From Isoptericola sediminis (GTDB lineage: Bacteria; Actinomycetota; Actinomycetes; Actinomycetales; Cellulomonadaceae): a stretch of 64,000 nucleotides of DNA. Positions 25,130 to 32,821 of this stretch are shown in pieces. Numbering within the stretch: position 1 is the stretch's first letter; the number at the start of each line of letters is the position of its first letter. The position numbers and the translations under genes were made by a program. The notes beneath the pieces were generated by a model. That model saw nothing but the letters and a program-made list of their open reading frames with translations. It was not told the DNA's origin and did no database searches. The stretch covers positions 1 through 64,000 of the forward strand of contig NZ_JABFAJ010000006.1 of the NCBI RefSeq assembly GCF_013085345.1. Reading direction: 5' to 3'.

Positions 25130-26127
25130 CGGTGCTGGTCACCGGTGCGTCCGGGCTGCTGGGGTCGGCGGTGGCGCGCGCCCTGGTCGCCCGGGGCGAG
25201 ACGGTGCGCACCCTGCAGCGTCGCCCGTCCGGCGTGCCGGGCGCCGAGGACGTGGCCGGGTCCGTGACCGACCGGGCGACCGTGGCCGCCGCCGTGGACG
25301 GGGTCGACGCCGTCGTGCACCTGGCCGCGAAGGTCTCTCTGGCCGGGGACCCCGCCGAGTTCACCGCGGTGAACGTCGAGGGCACGCGCACGCTGCTGGA
25401 CGCCGCCGAGCGGGCGGGGGTGCAGCGGTTCGTGCAGGTGTCCTCGCCGTCGGTGGCGCACACCGGGACGTCGCTGGTCGGCGTGGGGGCCAGGCCGGCC
25501 GACCCGGACCGGGCCCGCGGGGAGTACGCGCGGACCAAGGCCGCCTCCGAGCTGCTGGCCCTGGGACGGGACCGGGCGGGCGCCGGCGGCGGGCTGCGCG
25601 TCGTGGCGGTCCGGCCGCACATCGTCTGGGGCCCGGGGGACACCCAGCTCGTGGAGCGGGTCATCGACCGGGCGTCGTCCGGGCGCCTCCCGCTGCTCGG
25701 GCACGGGGCGGCGCTCATCGACACGACCTACCTGGACAACGCCGCCGACGGGATCGTCGCGGCCCTGGACCGGTTGGCGGACCAGCCGTCCGCGGTGCAC
25801 GGACGCGCCTACGTCATCACCAACGGCGAGCCGCGTCCCGTGGCGGACCTGCTCACCGGCATCTGCCGCGCCGCCGGGGTGGAGCCGCCGCGGTGGCGGG
25901 TCTCGGCCGGGTTGGCCCGGGTCGCGGGCGGCGCGGTCGAGGCCGTGTGGCGGGTGCGTCCGGGCGACGACGAGCCGCCGATGACACGGTTCCTCGCCGA
26001 GCAGCTGTCCACCGCGCACTGGTTCGACCAGCGTGAGACCTGGGCCGACCTGCGATGGCGTCCGGCCGTCAGCCTCGACGAGGGGATGCGCCGGCTGGCC
26101 GCCCACTACGGGGGCACGGCGCGCTGA
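25126..26127 (+). CDS. oleD: OleD: NADPH-dependent 2-alkyl-3-ketoacid reductase
   Basis: 333 aa, SDR-extended fold. The Rossmann motif is at the extreme N-terminus (VLVTGASGLLGSAVARAL), the Ser is in QVSSPSVAHTG and the catalytic Tyr/Lys pair in YARTKAASE (near 134). It reduces the OleA product to the beta-hydroxy acid used by OleC. GTG 25126 overlaps the oleBC stop. Followed by a perfect 20-bp-stem terminator. Confidence 0.9.
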   Translation: MTVLVTGASGLLGSAVARALVARGETVRTLQRRPSGVPGAEDVAGSVTDRATVAAAVDGVDAVVHLAAKVSLAGDPAEFTAVNVEGTRTLLDAAERAGVQRFVQVSSPSVAHTGTSLVGVGARPADPDRARGEYARTKAASELLALGRDRAGAGGGLRVVAVRPHIVWGPGDTQLVERVIDRASSGRLPLLGHGAALIDTTYLDNAADGIVAALDRLADQPSAVHGRAYVITNGEPRPVADLLTGICRAAGVEPPRWRVSAGLARVAGGAVEAVWRVRPGDDEPPMTRFLAEQLSTAHWFDQRETWADLRWRPAVSLDEGMRRLAAHYGGTAR

Positions 26128-26237
26128 GGGCTGCGGCTGCCCACAGGGGCGGGCCGTCGCCGGGCCGGTCGCTGTCGGGTCGACGATGTCTCGCCACGGG
26201 GTGTCAGCACGCACGAAACGGCGTCACCACGGCGTGA

Positions 26238-26280
26238 GGCGATCACGGATGGCGTGAATCTCACGCCATCCGTGATCGCC
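26238..26280. terminator. Perfect 20-bp-stem hairpin after the ole operon
   Basis: Arms at 26238-26257 and 26261-26280 are perfect reverse complements around a 3-nt centre. A truncated copy of the sequence (GGCGTGAGGCG) lies just upstream. It sits 110 bp past the oleD stop with no T-tract. A bifunctional terminator is the simplest reading. Confidence 0.7.
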
Positions 26281-26344
26281 GGGCGCTCAGCGGACGCGGA
26301 TCCGGCTCCGCCGACACCCCAGGATTCGCCACCGCCCTGGGCAC

Positions 26345-26425
26345 GTACACCTCGCGGTCCGGGCACGCACGCACCGTGCCCGGGGTACCCACACCTCGCG
26401 CTCGGGCCACGGACACCTCGCAAAA
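26345..26425 (-). repeat. 22-bp-period repeats with ACACCTCGC core
   Basis: ACACCTCGC occurs at 26347, 26391 and 26413, with a degenerate unit in phase at 26369, giving a 22-bp period. On the minus strand the units begin GCGAGGTGT, similar to the GCGAG opening of the 20-bp families elsewhere in the window. It lies between the ole terminator and the acetyltransferase gene. Confidence 0.65.
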
Positions 26426-26465
26426 CTGCGTGCGCCCCGTGGTCGCCGCCCGGCAGACTGACCCT

Positions 26466-26969
26466 GTGCCGATGATCCTGCGCCCGCCCCGCCCCGACGA
26501 CGAAGCCGCCCTGCGCCGGATGCACGCGGAGATGGCCGCCGAGCACTTCGACGTGCTGCTGGCCGAGGGCACGTGGGACGAGATCCTCGCCGAGATCGCG
26601 CGCGAGGCGGCCGGGACGGACCTGCCCCGGGGCCGCGTGCGCGCCGACTTCCTCGTCGCCGAGGTCGACGGGGAAGTGGTCGGTCGCGTCTCGATCCGGC
26701 ACTCCCTGACCCCGTTCCTGCACGACATCGGAGGGCACGTCGGCTACGGCGTGGCCCCGGAGCACCGTCGTCGCGGGTACGCCACCGAGATGCTGCGGCT
26801 CTCCGTGGAGCGGCTGGCCGGCCTGGGCGTCGAGGAGGTGCTGGTGACCTGCGACGACGACAACCTCGGGTCGGCGAAGGTCATCGAGGCGTGCGGCGGC
26901 GTCCTGGAGGACGTCCGACCCGTCCCGTACGGCGTGCCGAAGCGGCGCTACTGGATCGCCGCCCGCTGA
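26466..26969 (+). CDS. GNAT-family N-acetyltransferase
   Basis: 167 aa, single GNAT fold: MILRPPRPDDEAALRRMHAEM at the N-terminus, the strand FLVAEVDGEVVGRVSIR and the acetyl-CoA pyrophosphate loop VGYGVAPEHRRRGYATEML (Q/RxxGxG/A type). The substrate is unknown. GTG 26466 is preceded at six bases by CAGACT, a near-consensus -10, so a leaderless start is likely; ATG 26472 is the alternative. Confidence 0.85.
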   Translation: MPMILRPPRPDDEAALRRMHAEMAAEHFDVLLAEGTWDEILAEIAREAAGTDLPRGRVRADFLVAEVDGEVVGRVSIRHSLTPFLHDIGGHVGYGVAPEHRRRGYATEMLRLSVERLAGLGVEEVLVTCDDDNLGSAKVIEACGGVLEDVRPVPYGVPKRRYWIAAR

Positions 26970-27021
26970 CGCGCCTGTCCCGGCTGCCCGGCCGGTGGCG
27001 GCCGGGCAGCCGGGACCGGAC

Positions 27022-28110
27022 TCACTGCAGGCCGGGCGTGAAGGTGTACTTCACGAGCTGCCCGTCGGGCGGGACCCCGTCGCCCGACAGCACGTTGACC
27101 GTGGCGAGGAGGCCGTGCTGGGTGACGTCCACGTCGCCCGGCAGCGGAACCATGTCGAGGGTCGACCTCGCTCCGTCCCGCTCGACCATGGTGATCTTCC
27201 CGGCGAACATCTCGGCGACGTACACCGTGCCCTGACCATCGACCGAGACGCCGGTGGCGCCGAGGAACCCGGACGCGACCAGCGCGACGGCGCCGGTGCG
27301 CGGGTTCACGGTGACGACGGCGCCCCGGGCACCCAGCGACTCGTCCTCGGGACCGCCCGGCAGCAGGGACACGTAGAGCATGCCGCCGGGTCCGAACTCG
27401 ACGTCGGTGGGCACCGGTTCGAACCAGTAGGTCTCGCCGACGAAGCAGTCCGGCAGGCCCTGCGCCTCGACGATCTCCTCGGTCAGGGTCGTCGGCATCG
27501 GCGGGAGCACCGCCACCGTGTGGATGTCGCCCGTGCGGCTGATCCCCAGGATCGCGTTCGCCCCGGCGTCGGCCAGGTAGGTGGTGGCTCCCCGGGTCGT
27601 CGTCGAGTACGGGTGCGAGTCCACGATCCCCGTGTACCGGCCGGGGAAGTCGGGCGGCAGCTGGCCGACGCACTCCTGCGGGGTGTCGGTGAACCCGTAG
27701 GTCACCCCGCCGTCCGGGTTCTCCGCCTCCTCGTAGGCGCCGACGTCAGCGAGCACCTTTGGGTCTCCGGCCGGACCGCCCTTGCTGTTCAGCCGCTGCG
27801 TCATGACCGTCTGTGTCTCACCGGTCTGGGTGAACGTGACCGTGCGGTTGTGGTAGCTGACACCACCGACCTCCGCGCCGCCGGAGCTGTAGAGGTCCAT
27901 CGTGCTGCCGTCCTCGTCGACGGCGGTGAGCAGGCCGACGAAGTTCTGGCTGACGAACGTGGTGCCGTGCGGGCCGGCAGCGAGGCTGAGCGGGGTGATC
28001 AGACCGTCGGCGATCGTGTCCGACGGCACGTGGCTGTCCGCGACCGCCGGGGTCGCGGCGAGGACGAACGCGGCCACGGCGGCCGCGCTCACGGAGAGAA
28101 CGCGCTTCAT
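27022..28110 (-). CDS. Secreted ScyD/ScyE-family NHL-like beta-propeller protein
   Basis: 362 aa from ATG 28110. A signal peptide (VSAAAVAAFVLAATPAVADS) is followed by a repeating beta-propeller with SMP-30/NHL-like blades (PLSLAAGPHGTTFVSQNFVG, YLADAGANAILGISRTGDIHTV, PTDVEFGPGGMLYVSLLPGG, GVSVDGQGTVYVAEMFAGKI). ScyD/ScyE-family proteins occur widely as secreted actinobacterial proteins of unknown function; the name comes from the cyanobacterial scytonemin clusters and does not imply scytonemin here. Confidence 0.83.
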   Translation of the reverse strand: MKRVLSVSAAAVAAFVLAATPAVADSHVPSDTIADGLITPLSLAAGPHGTTFVSQNFVGLLTAVDEDGSTMDLYSSGGAEVGGVSYHNRTVTFTQTGETQTVMTQRLNSKGGPAGDPKVLADVGAYEEAENPDGGVTYGFTDTPQECVGQLPPDFPGRYTGIVDSHPYSTTTRGATTYLADAGANAILGISRTGDIHTVAVLPPMPTTLTEEIVEAQGLPDCFVGETYWFEPVPTDVEFGPGGMLYVSLLPGGPEDESLGARGAVVTVNPRTGAVALVASGFLGATGVSVDGQGTVYVAEMFAGKITMVERDGARSTLDMVPLPGDVDVTQHGLLATVNVLSGDGVPPDGQLVKYTFTPGLQ

Positions 28111-28335
28111 GGTGGGCTCCTGGGAGGCAGGACGGCGGTGTCGCGGCCGGGTGGCGCGACGGGGGCGCTCGCCGCGGTGCCCACCGCGGGTGCGTCGGTG
28201 CGGCCCTCGAGGGCCGGGGACGGGGCGTCGCCGCGTCCACACTGACGCGGTCTTCTCCGGCCCACTGTGCGCCCGCCTCCGGGCGCTCGCCACGGCTCCC
28301 CCGGGTGAAGTTGTCGCTCGGCTCCCGGACCGGGA

Positions 28336-28827
28336 CTACTCGCCGTCGGCCGGGATCGCGCCCTTGCCGCTGGGGCAGTTCAGGTGCGGCACCTCGAAGG
28401 TGACGGGATAGATGACGACGTCCCCGCTCGTGGCGACGAAGAACGAGGCCGTGGTGGCCTTGGTGTTCTTCTCGCCGGAGACGACGCGCATCGCGGCGGA
28501 ACCTCCGAGCGTGCCGGCGGGGATGAACCCGGAGTCGCTCTGACCCCAGACCTCCAGCGTCGGGAAGAAGTCGAAGAAGTTGACGCCCTCGTCGGTGGCG
28601 TCGAACCGCACCGCCACGGTGGCGTCGCCGTCGGGCGAGCAGGACGCCCACAGCGTCGCCGTGTTCCCCGGGGCCCACGTGGAGGAGGCCTGGTAGGTGC
28701 CGTCGGCCTGGAAGACGCCGTCGGACTCGGTCACGACGACGTCGTCGGCCTGCGCCGGGACGGCCGTCAGTCCGAGGGCGACGAGGCAGGTGGCGGTGAC
28801 GGCGAGCAGGCGTCGGCGGACGGACAT
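28336..28827 (-). CDS. Secreted hypothetical protein
   Basis: 163 aa with a clear signal peptide (LLAVTATCLVALGLTAVPAQADD) and a compact beta-rich body of ~130 residues. Two Cys (in WASCSPDG and HLNCPSG) could form a disulfide. Asp and Phe are enriched (FDATDEGVNFFDFFP). No family is recognised. An AAAGGA ribosome-binding site precedes ATG 28827. It is upstream of the ScyD-like gene on the same strand with a 225-bp gap. Confidence 0.7.
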   Translation of the reverse strand: MSVRRRLLAVTATCLVALGLTAVPAQADDVVVTESDGVFQADGTYQASSTWAPGNTATLWASCSPDGDATVAVRFDATDEGVNFFDFFPTLEVWGQSDSGFIPAGTLGGSAAMRVVSGEKNTKATTASFFVATSGDVVIYPVTFEVPHLNCPSGKGAIPADGE

Positions 28828-28914
28828 GACGGGTCCTTTCGGGAGCGGTCTCGACGGAACCCACTCTTTGCCGGGTCCCGAGCACTCGCCGACGGGGAGC
28901 GGGGTGAAATCGAC

Positions 28915-29700
28915 TCAGGCTCGCTGGGCCTGCACGAACACCACCGAGTCGCCGAGCAGGGGCATGCGCTCCACGGCGCAGGCGTCCCGGAGACCTGCCT
29001 CGGTGAGGAGCTTCTCGATGCCGCCGTCGGCGTTGTCCGCGTCGTAGGCGGTGCTGCCGGGGCCGTGGCCGGGCTGGTGCTCGGCACCGCCGTGACCCCG
29101 GTGTCCCCCGCCGTGGCGGTGCCCGCGTCCTGTGCGGTGGGCGTGGCCGTGCTGCGCGTCCGCAGTCCCGCCGTCGTCCCCGTGGTCCGCGGCGTGGTCG
29201 CCGGCGAAGTCCGCGATCGTGACCCGCCCGCCGGGCCGCAGGACGCGCAGGATCTCGGCGGCGAGCTGCTGCTTCTCCTCGAGGGGCACGTGGTGCAGCG
29301 CGAGGGAGGAGACGACGTGGTCCTGGCTGGCGTCCGGCACGGGGAGGCGGTGCGCGAAGCCGCGGATCAGGGTGACCTCGCCGGAGTCGCCGCGGCGCAG
29401 CTTGCGGGCTGCGCGGCGCAGGGCGTCGCCGTCGGGGTCCAGGCCGGTCACGACGGCGTCGGGGGCGGCGCGCAGCACCTCGCGGCTGAGGTTGCCGGTG
29501 CCGCAGCCGACGTCGAGCACGTGTGCGTCGTCGACCACGCCGGCGATCTCGACGGTGCGCCGGTACATCCGGTGCACGCCCCGGACCCGGGCGACCAGGT
29601 CGTACCAGGGCAGGAGCCAGCGCTGGGGCAGACCGGGCAGGTAGTCGTGGTCGGCCTCCTCCGGGCGGACGTCGTCGCGTCGGTGGACGGGGCGGGGCAT
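28915..29700 (-). CDS. Class I SAM-dependent methyltransferase with His-rich insertion
   Basis: 261 aa from ATG 29700, backed by GGAGG. Motif I is VLDVGCGTGNLSREVL, followed by the acidic motif GLDPDGDALRRA, motif post-I SLALHHVPLEEK and motif III LRVLRPGGRVTIADFAG. Between the last Rossmann strands sits a ~50-residue His/Gly/Asp-rich insertion (DAQHGHAHRTGRGHRHGGG and beyond) unlike the rest of the family, likely a flexible metal-binding loop. The substrate is unknown. Divergent from the MNT-HTH gene. Confidence 0.85.
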   Translation of the reverse strand: MPRPVHRRDDVRPEEADHDYLPGLPQRWLLPWYDLVARVRGVHRMYRRTVEIAGVVDDAHVLDVGCGTGNLSREVLRAAPDAVVTGLDPDGDALRRAARKLRRGDSGEVTLIRGFAHRLPVPDASQDHVVSSLALHHVPLEEKQQLAAEILRVLRPGGRVTIADFAGDHAADHGDDGGTADAQHGHAHRTGRGHRHGGGHRGHGGAEHQPGHGPGSTAYDADNADGGIEKLLTEAGLRDACAVERMPLLGDSVVFVQAQRA

Positions 29701-29809
29701 CGGACCTCCAGTCGGTGGGCGGGTCCATGGTGCCGTGCTCCTCGACGCAGGGCACCTGGGCCGGGGGTCCGCTCGCGATGCCCCCTCATCCGCACGTGCG
29801 CTCGTGGCG

Positions 29810-29831
29810 TCCGATAGCATGTGCTATCGGA
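29810..29831. promoter_or_regulatory. 22-bp palindromic operator over the MNT-HTH promoter
   Basis: 10-bp arms TCCGATAGCA and TGCTATCGGA are separated by TG. The -10 hexamer TAGCAT (29815-29820) is inside the palindrome, and GGAGGTG with GTG 29842 follow. Bound protein would block this promoter, so autoregulation by the encoded HTH is likely. Confidence 0.7.
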
Positions 29832-29841
29832 GGTGGTTCCC

Positions 29842-30375
29842 GTGCAGTCGGACGAGTCGGCCGTCGAGCGCGCGTTCGCGGAGTACCTGGCGGGCCTGGG
29901 GGCTCGGGCGGACGAGCTGCGCAGGGAAGCGAGCCGGACGCTGGAGCGTGGCGCCCGCCAGGCGCGCGATCTCGGGTGGAGCCAGCGTCGGATCGCGCGG
30001 TCGCTGGGGCGCAGCCAGCCGGAGGTCAGGCGACTCCTGGGCCGCGAGGTTGGGTTCGATCATGACGATCGCCGCGAGGCGAGGCGCGGCTCCGTGCTCG
30101 ACCTCGTGCTCCGCCAGCACCGGGACGAGGTCGTCGACGTGGCGGCGCGCCACGGGGTGCGCAACGTTCGTGTCTTCGGTTCCGTGGCGTCCGGGGATGA
30201 CCGGCCGGACTCGGACGTCGACCTGCTGGTCGACGTCGACGACGGCGTCGGGCTGTTCGCGCTGGGCAGGCTGGAGGCCGAGCTCAAGGGAATCCTGGGG
30301 CGGCGGGTCGACGTCGTCCCGGAACGATCCCTGCGTTCCGCCGTGGGGGACACCGTGGTGGCGATCCCGCTCTGA
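29842..30375 (+). CDS. MNT-type nucleotidyltransferase with N-terminal HTH (MntA-like)
   Basis: 177 aa from GTG 29842, chosen for the GGAGGTG six bases upstream. Residues ~35-70 carry a helix-turn-helix (ARDLGWSQRRIARSLGRSQPEVRRLL). The C-terminal half is a minimal nucleotidyltransferase: VRVFGSVASGDDRPDSDVDLLVD, with the GSxxxG...DxD metal-binding motif. MNT proteins often act as antitoxins of HEPN toxins by AMPylation, but no HEPN gene lies next to it. The palindrome over the promoter points to self-repression. It could be an orphan antitoxin or a stand-alone regulator. Confidence 0.85.
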   Translation: MQSDESAVERAFAEYLAGLGARADELRREASRTLERGARQARDLGWSQRRIARSLGRSQPEVRRLLGREVGFDHDDRREARRGSVLDLVLRQHRDEVVDVAARHGVRNVRVFGSVASGDDRPDSDVDLLVDVDDGVGLFALGRLEAELKGILGRRVDVVPERSLRSAVGDTVVAIPL

Positions 30376-30379
30376 TCGG

Positions 30380-31015
30380 CTATCCCCGGCGCGCGGTGAG
30401 CGTCGGGGCGCCCGCGCCGGACAGCTCGGCGGCGTCCACGGGCCGCCCCGAGGCCGCCAGGAGGAGCGAGATGGCGCTGCCCCGGACTGCCGCGCCGTCG
30501 CCCAGCCGGTGGTCAGTGTCCACCGGACGCAGGCACAGCCCGGCGACACGTTCCCGGCCGCCGCCGAACGTCGCGCCGGTGCGGGTCATGTACTCCAGAG
30601 CCGTCGCCACGTGCTCCGGGGGATAGGCGGCCTCGATCCCCAGGGGGCGTCGGACGTCCTCGCCGTGCACGTACGCCTCGACCAGCCGGGTGGCCAGGGG
30701 GCCGGGCGGCGTCCGCGTGAGGTCGGTGACGGCGCGGAAGGCCTCCAGGGTCTGCCGCGGGTCGGCGGCCCGGTGCCGCTCGATCCCGGCCTCGTTGGCG
30801 CGGTCGAAGTCGCCGCGGGCGGCGAACATCTGACGCACGAACCCCCAGCGGGTCGTCGACGCCGAGTCGACGAGGTGCGCCAGCACGTCGTGCACCGACC
30901 AGCCGGGGCACAGCGACGGCACCTCCCACTGGTCCGGGGAGATCTGCGCGAGGTCGTCGGCGAGCCGGCGCCGTTCCTCGTGCACGGCGTTCCAGAGGGT
31001 GTCGCGGTCGCTCAT
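30380..31015 (-). CDS. Maleylpyruvate isomerase-family (DinB-like, mycothiol-dependent) protein
   Basis: 211 aa. DinB/MDMPI-type four-helix fold: RRLADDLAQISPDQWEVPSLCPGWSVHDVLAHLVDSAS, with metal-ligand His in HDVLAHL and a third His in YVHGEDVRRPLG. The family includes mycothiol-dependent maleylpyruvate isomerase and other thiol S-transferases; the specific substrate cannot be assigned. GGAG precedes ATG. It ends 4 bp from the convergent MNT gene. Confidence 0.85.
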   Translation of the reverse strand: MSDRDTLWNAVHEERRRLADDLAQISPDQWEVPSLCPGWSVHDVLAHLVDSASTTRWGFVRQMFAARGDFDRANEAGIERHRAADPRQTLEAFRAVTDLTRTPPGPLATRLVEAYVHGEDVRRPLGIEAAYPPEHVATALEYMTRTGATFGGGRERVAGLCLRPVDTDHRLGDGAAVRGSAISLLLAASGRPVDAAELSGAGAPTLTARRG

Positions 31016-31130
31016 GCCCTGCTCCTTCGGTCGGGTCGTCCACAGGCGTGGGGATGCCTGTGCGGGTCCGACCGGGACGGCTCCGCGAACTCATCGGTGC
31101 AGGTCGCGGCCCGCTCGTCGCGGACGTGAC

Positions 31131-31162
31131 GACGGCGCCCGACCGGGTGGTCGGGCGCCGTC
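31131..31162 (-). terminator. Hairpin after hsp20
   Basis: Perfect 14-bp arms (31131-31144 and 31149-31162) with a GGGT loop, 35 bp past the Hsp20 stop codon on the minus strand. Confidence 0.7.
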
Positions 31163-31196
31163 ATCAGGTTGCGTCGCCCCGGTGCGGGGCGGGCGG

Positions 31197-31616
31197 TCAG
31201 GCCGCGGTGGTGACCTCGATGCGTCGCGGCGTCGTGCCGGCGAAGACGCCGGCCACGGTCACCGTCAGCACACCGGCGTCGTAGGACGCGGTGACCGCGT
31301 CGGCCTCGACGGCCTTCGGCAGCGTGACGACGCGGCGGAAGGCGCCGAAGCGCACCTCCGAGACGCGACGGCCCTCGGACTCCTCGCCGCGCTGGTCCTT
31401 GCGCTCGCCGTGCACGACGAGCTTGCGGCCCTCGATCTCGACGGTGACGTCCTCGGCTGGGTCGATCCCGGGCAGGTCGAGGCGGGCGACGAGGTCCTCG
31501 CCGTCGCGGTAGACGTCCGCGGCGGGCTTGGCGTCCGGCGTGGTGGCCGGGCGGGTGGTCCGCAGGTCGCCGAACAGCGCGTCGGTCAGCGGGGTGCGGG
31601 TCAGGGTGACAGTCAT
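31197..31616 (-). CDS. hsp20: Hsp20/alpha-crystallin small heat-shock protein
   Basis: 139 aa. The alpha-crystallin domain spans about 37-130 (DLVARLDLPGIDPAEDVTVEIEGRKLVVHGERK, FRRVVTLPKAVEADAVTASYDAGVLTVTVA), ending with the conserved GVLTVTV strand. It holds unfolding proteins as an ATP-independent chaperone. The C-terminal I-x-I-type contact may be RIEVT. A GAGGAG ribosome-binding site and a HAIR operator precede it, indicating heat induction through HspR. Confidence 0.94.
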   Translation of the reverse strand: MTVTLTRTPLTDALFGDLRTTRPATTPDAKPAADVYRDGEDLVARLDLPGIDPAEDVTVEIEGRKLVVHGERKDQRGEESEGRRVSEVRFGAFRRVVTLPKAVEADAVTASYDAGVLTVTVAGVFAGTTPRRIEVTTAA

Positions 31617-31654
31617 CAGGGGGCTCCTCTCGTGGGTGGTTCCGAGAGGTACAA

Positions 31655-31675
31655 CTTGAGTCCCCCCGACTCAAT
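31655..31675. promoter_or_regulatory. HAIR operator (HspR-associated inverted repeat) of hsp20
   Basis: CTTGAGT-N7-ACTCAAT, matching the HAIR consensus CTTGAGT-N7-ACTCAAG at 13 of 14 positions. It lies 39-59 bp upstream of the hsp20 start. HspR, the MerR-like repressor of dnaK operons, is the expected ligand. Confidence 0.8.
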
Positions 31676-31716
31676 TTCCAGGTTCGCCATGGGCGGACGA
31701 CGGACCGGACGAGCGG

Positions 31717-32127
31717 TCAGGGCCGGACGTCACCGTCCACGTACCGCCACGCCCCGTCCTCGCGCACGAACCGGCTGAGCTCGTGCAGCCGGCCGCGGGT
31801 GCCGTCGTCGTCCCGGAACGTGGCGACGAACTCGACCGTGCCGGCATCGTCGAACGGTCCGCCGGCGTCGGTGGCGAGGATGTCGAGGCGGCGCCACCGG
31901 CGGCCCGGGACGAGGTCGAGCTCGGCCGGGCGGGTGCTCGGGTGCCAGGTCGCGCCCAGGTAGGCGGTGTCCTCGACGGCGAAGGCGCTGTAGCGCGAGC
32001 GCATCAGGGCCTCGGCGGTCGGTGCCGGGCGCTCGCCGCGGTGCAGCGGGCCGCAGCACTCGCCGTAGGGCAGGCCGGACAGGCAGGGGCAGCGGGTCGC
32101 GTCGTCCACGGGTCCATGGTGGCGCAA
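31717..32127 (-). CDS. YchJ-family SEC-C zinc-motif protein
   Basis: 136 aa. An N-terminal SEC-C-like zinc motif (CPCLSGLPYGECCGPLH) is followed by the NTF2-like YchJ domain (PAPTAEALMRSRYSAFAVEDTAYLGATWHPSTRP, ending DGAWRYVDGDV). The function of the family is unknown. ATG 32127 and GTG 32109 are both possible; the shorter form still keeps the zinc motif. It starts 10 bp after the PepSY-like gene, probably one operon. Confidence 0.87.
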   Translation of the reverse strand: MRHHGPVDDATRCPCLSGLPYGECCGPLHRGERPAPTAEALMRSRYSAFAVEDTAYLGATWHPSTRPAELDLVPGRRWRRLDILATDAGGPFDDAGTVEFVATFRDDDGTRGRLHELSRFVREDGAWRYVDGDVRP

Positions 32128-32137
32128 CCGCTGGCCG

Positions 32138-32821
32138 TCAGTCGTCGCGCCAGACGGCGCCGGTGCTGACGTCGACGCGGTAGTCCACGTCGTCGTCGCC
32201 GAGGCGCACGGACACCTTCCACAGGGCGGTGCCGTCGTCCTCCTCGAGCTCGGCCTCGTCCAGGACGCCGCCGGACGTCTCGACGACGCGCACGATTGCC
32301 TGGCTGAGGCTGACCCGCGCGCTGCTGAGGGCCGCGCGGTCGTCGCCGTCGAGGTCGTCGCGCTTCGTGTCCGTCGGAGCGACGCCGGTGGTGTCCGCCT
32401 CCGCCTTCACCTTCAGCCGGTCGTCGCCCTGGGCGAGCTCCATCTTCCACTCCGTGCCGTCGTCGTTGACCTCGATCGTGAAGGCGCCCGCACCGAAGCT
32501 CGTCTCCATCGCGGCGATCGTCTGCAGAGCGCGCTCGGTGCGGGCGTCGAACGTCGGGCGGTCGGGCTCGGTGGGCATGGCGGTGACCGACGGCGTCGGG
32601 GTGGGGTCAGCCGACGGCTCGGCCGGCGGGCTGCTCGGTGCGGGGGAGGCCGCCGAGGTGGTCGGTGTGGATGCCGCGGGAGCGGCGCCGTCCGGTGCGG
32701 GTGCCTGCTCGGAGGAGCAGGCCGCGAGGGTGAGGGCGGCCGCGACGGCGACCGCGGTGGCGGGTACCCGCCGTCGGGCTGCGGGAATGCGGGGCGCAGG
32801 GTTGGGCGGCATGCGGGCCAT
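32138..32821 (-). CDS. PepSY-domain lipoprotein
   Basis: 227 aa. A lipoprotein signal (TAVAVAAALTLAAC) is followed by a Pro/Ser/Thr linker to ~85 and two PepSY-like repeats (ALQTIAAMETSFGAGAFTIEVNDDGTEWKMELA; SLSQAIVRVVETSGGVLDEAELEEDDGTALWKVSVRLGDDDVDYRVDVSTGAVW). PepSY domains are inhibitory or regulatory modules of secreted enzymes and membrane proteins. Either ATG 32821 or ATG 32812 may be used. Confidence 0.82.
   Translation of the reverse strand: MARMPPNPAPRIPAARRRVPATAVAVAAALTLAACSSEQAPAPDGAAPAASTPTTSAASPAPSSPPAEPSADPTPTPSVTAMPTEPDRPTFDARTERALQTIAAMETSFGAGAFTIEVNDDGTEWKMELAQGDDRLKVKAEADTTGVAPTDTKRDDLDGDDRAALSSARVSLSQAIVRVVETSGGVLDEAELEEDDGTALWKVSVRLGDDDVDYRVDVSTGAVWRDD

Noticed and set aside
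29698-29842. HEPN toxin partner for the MNT-HTH gene on either side
   Set aside because: Neighbours are a SAM methyltransferase and a DinB/maleylpyruvate-isomerase-like protein; neither has the HEPN RxxxxH pattern.
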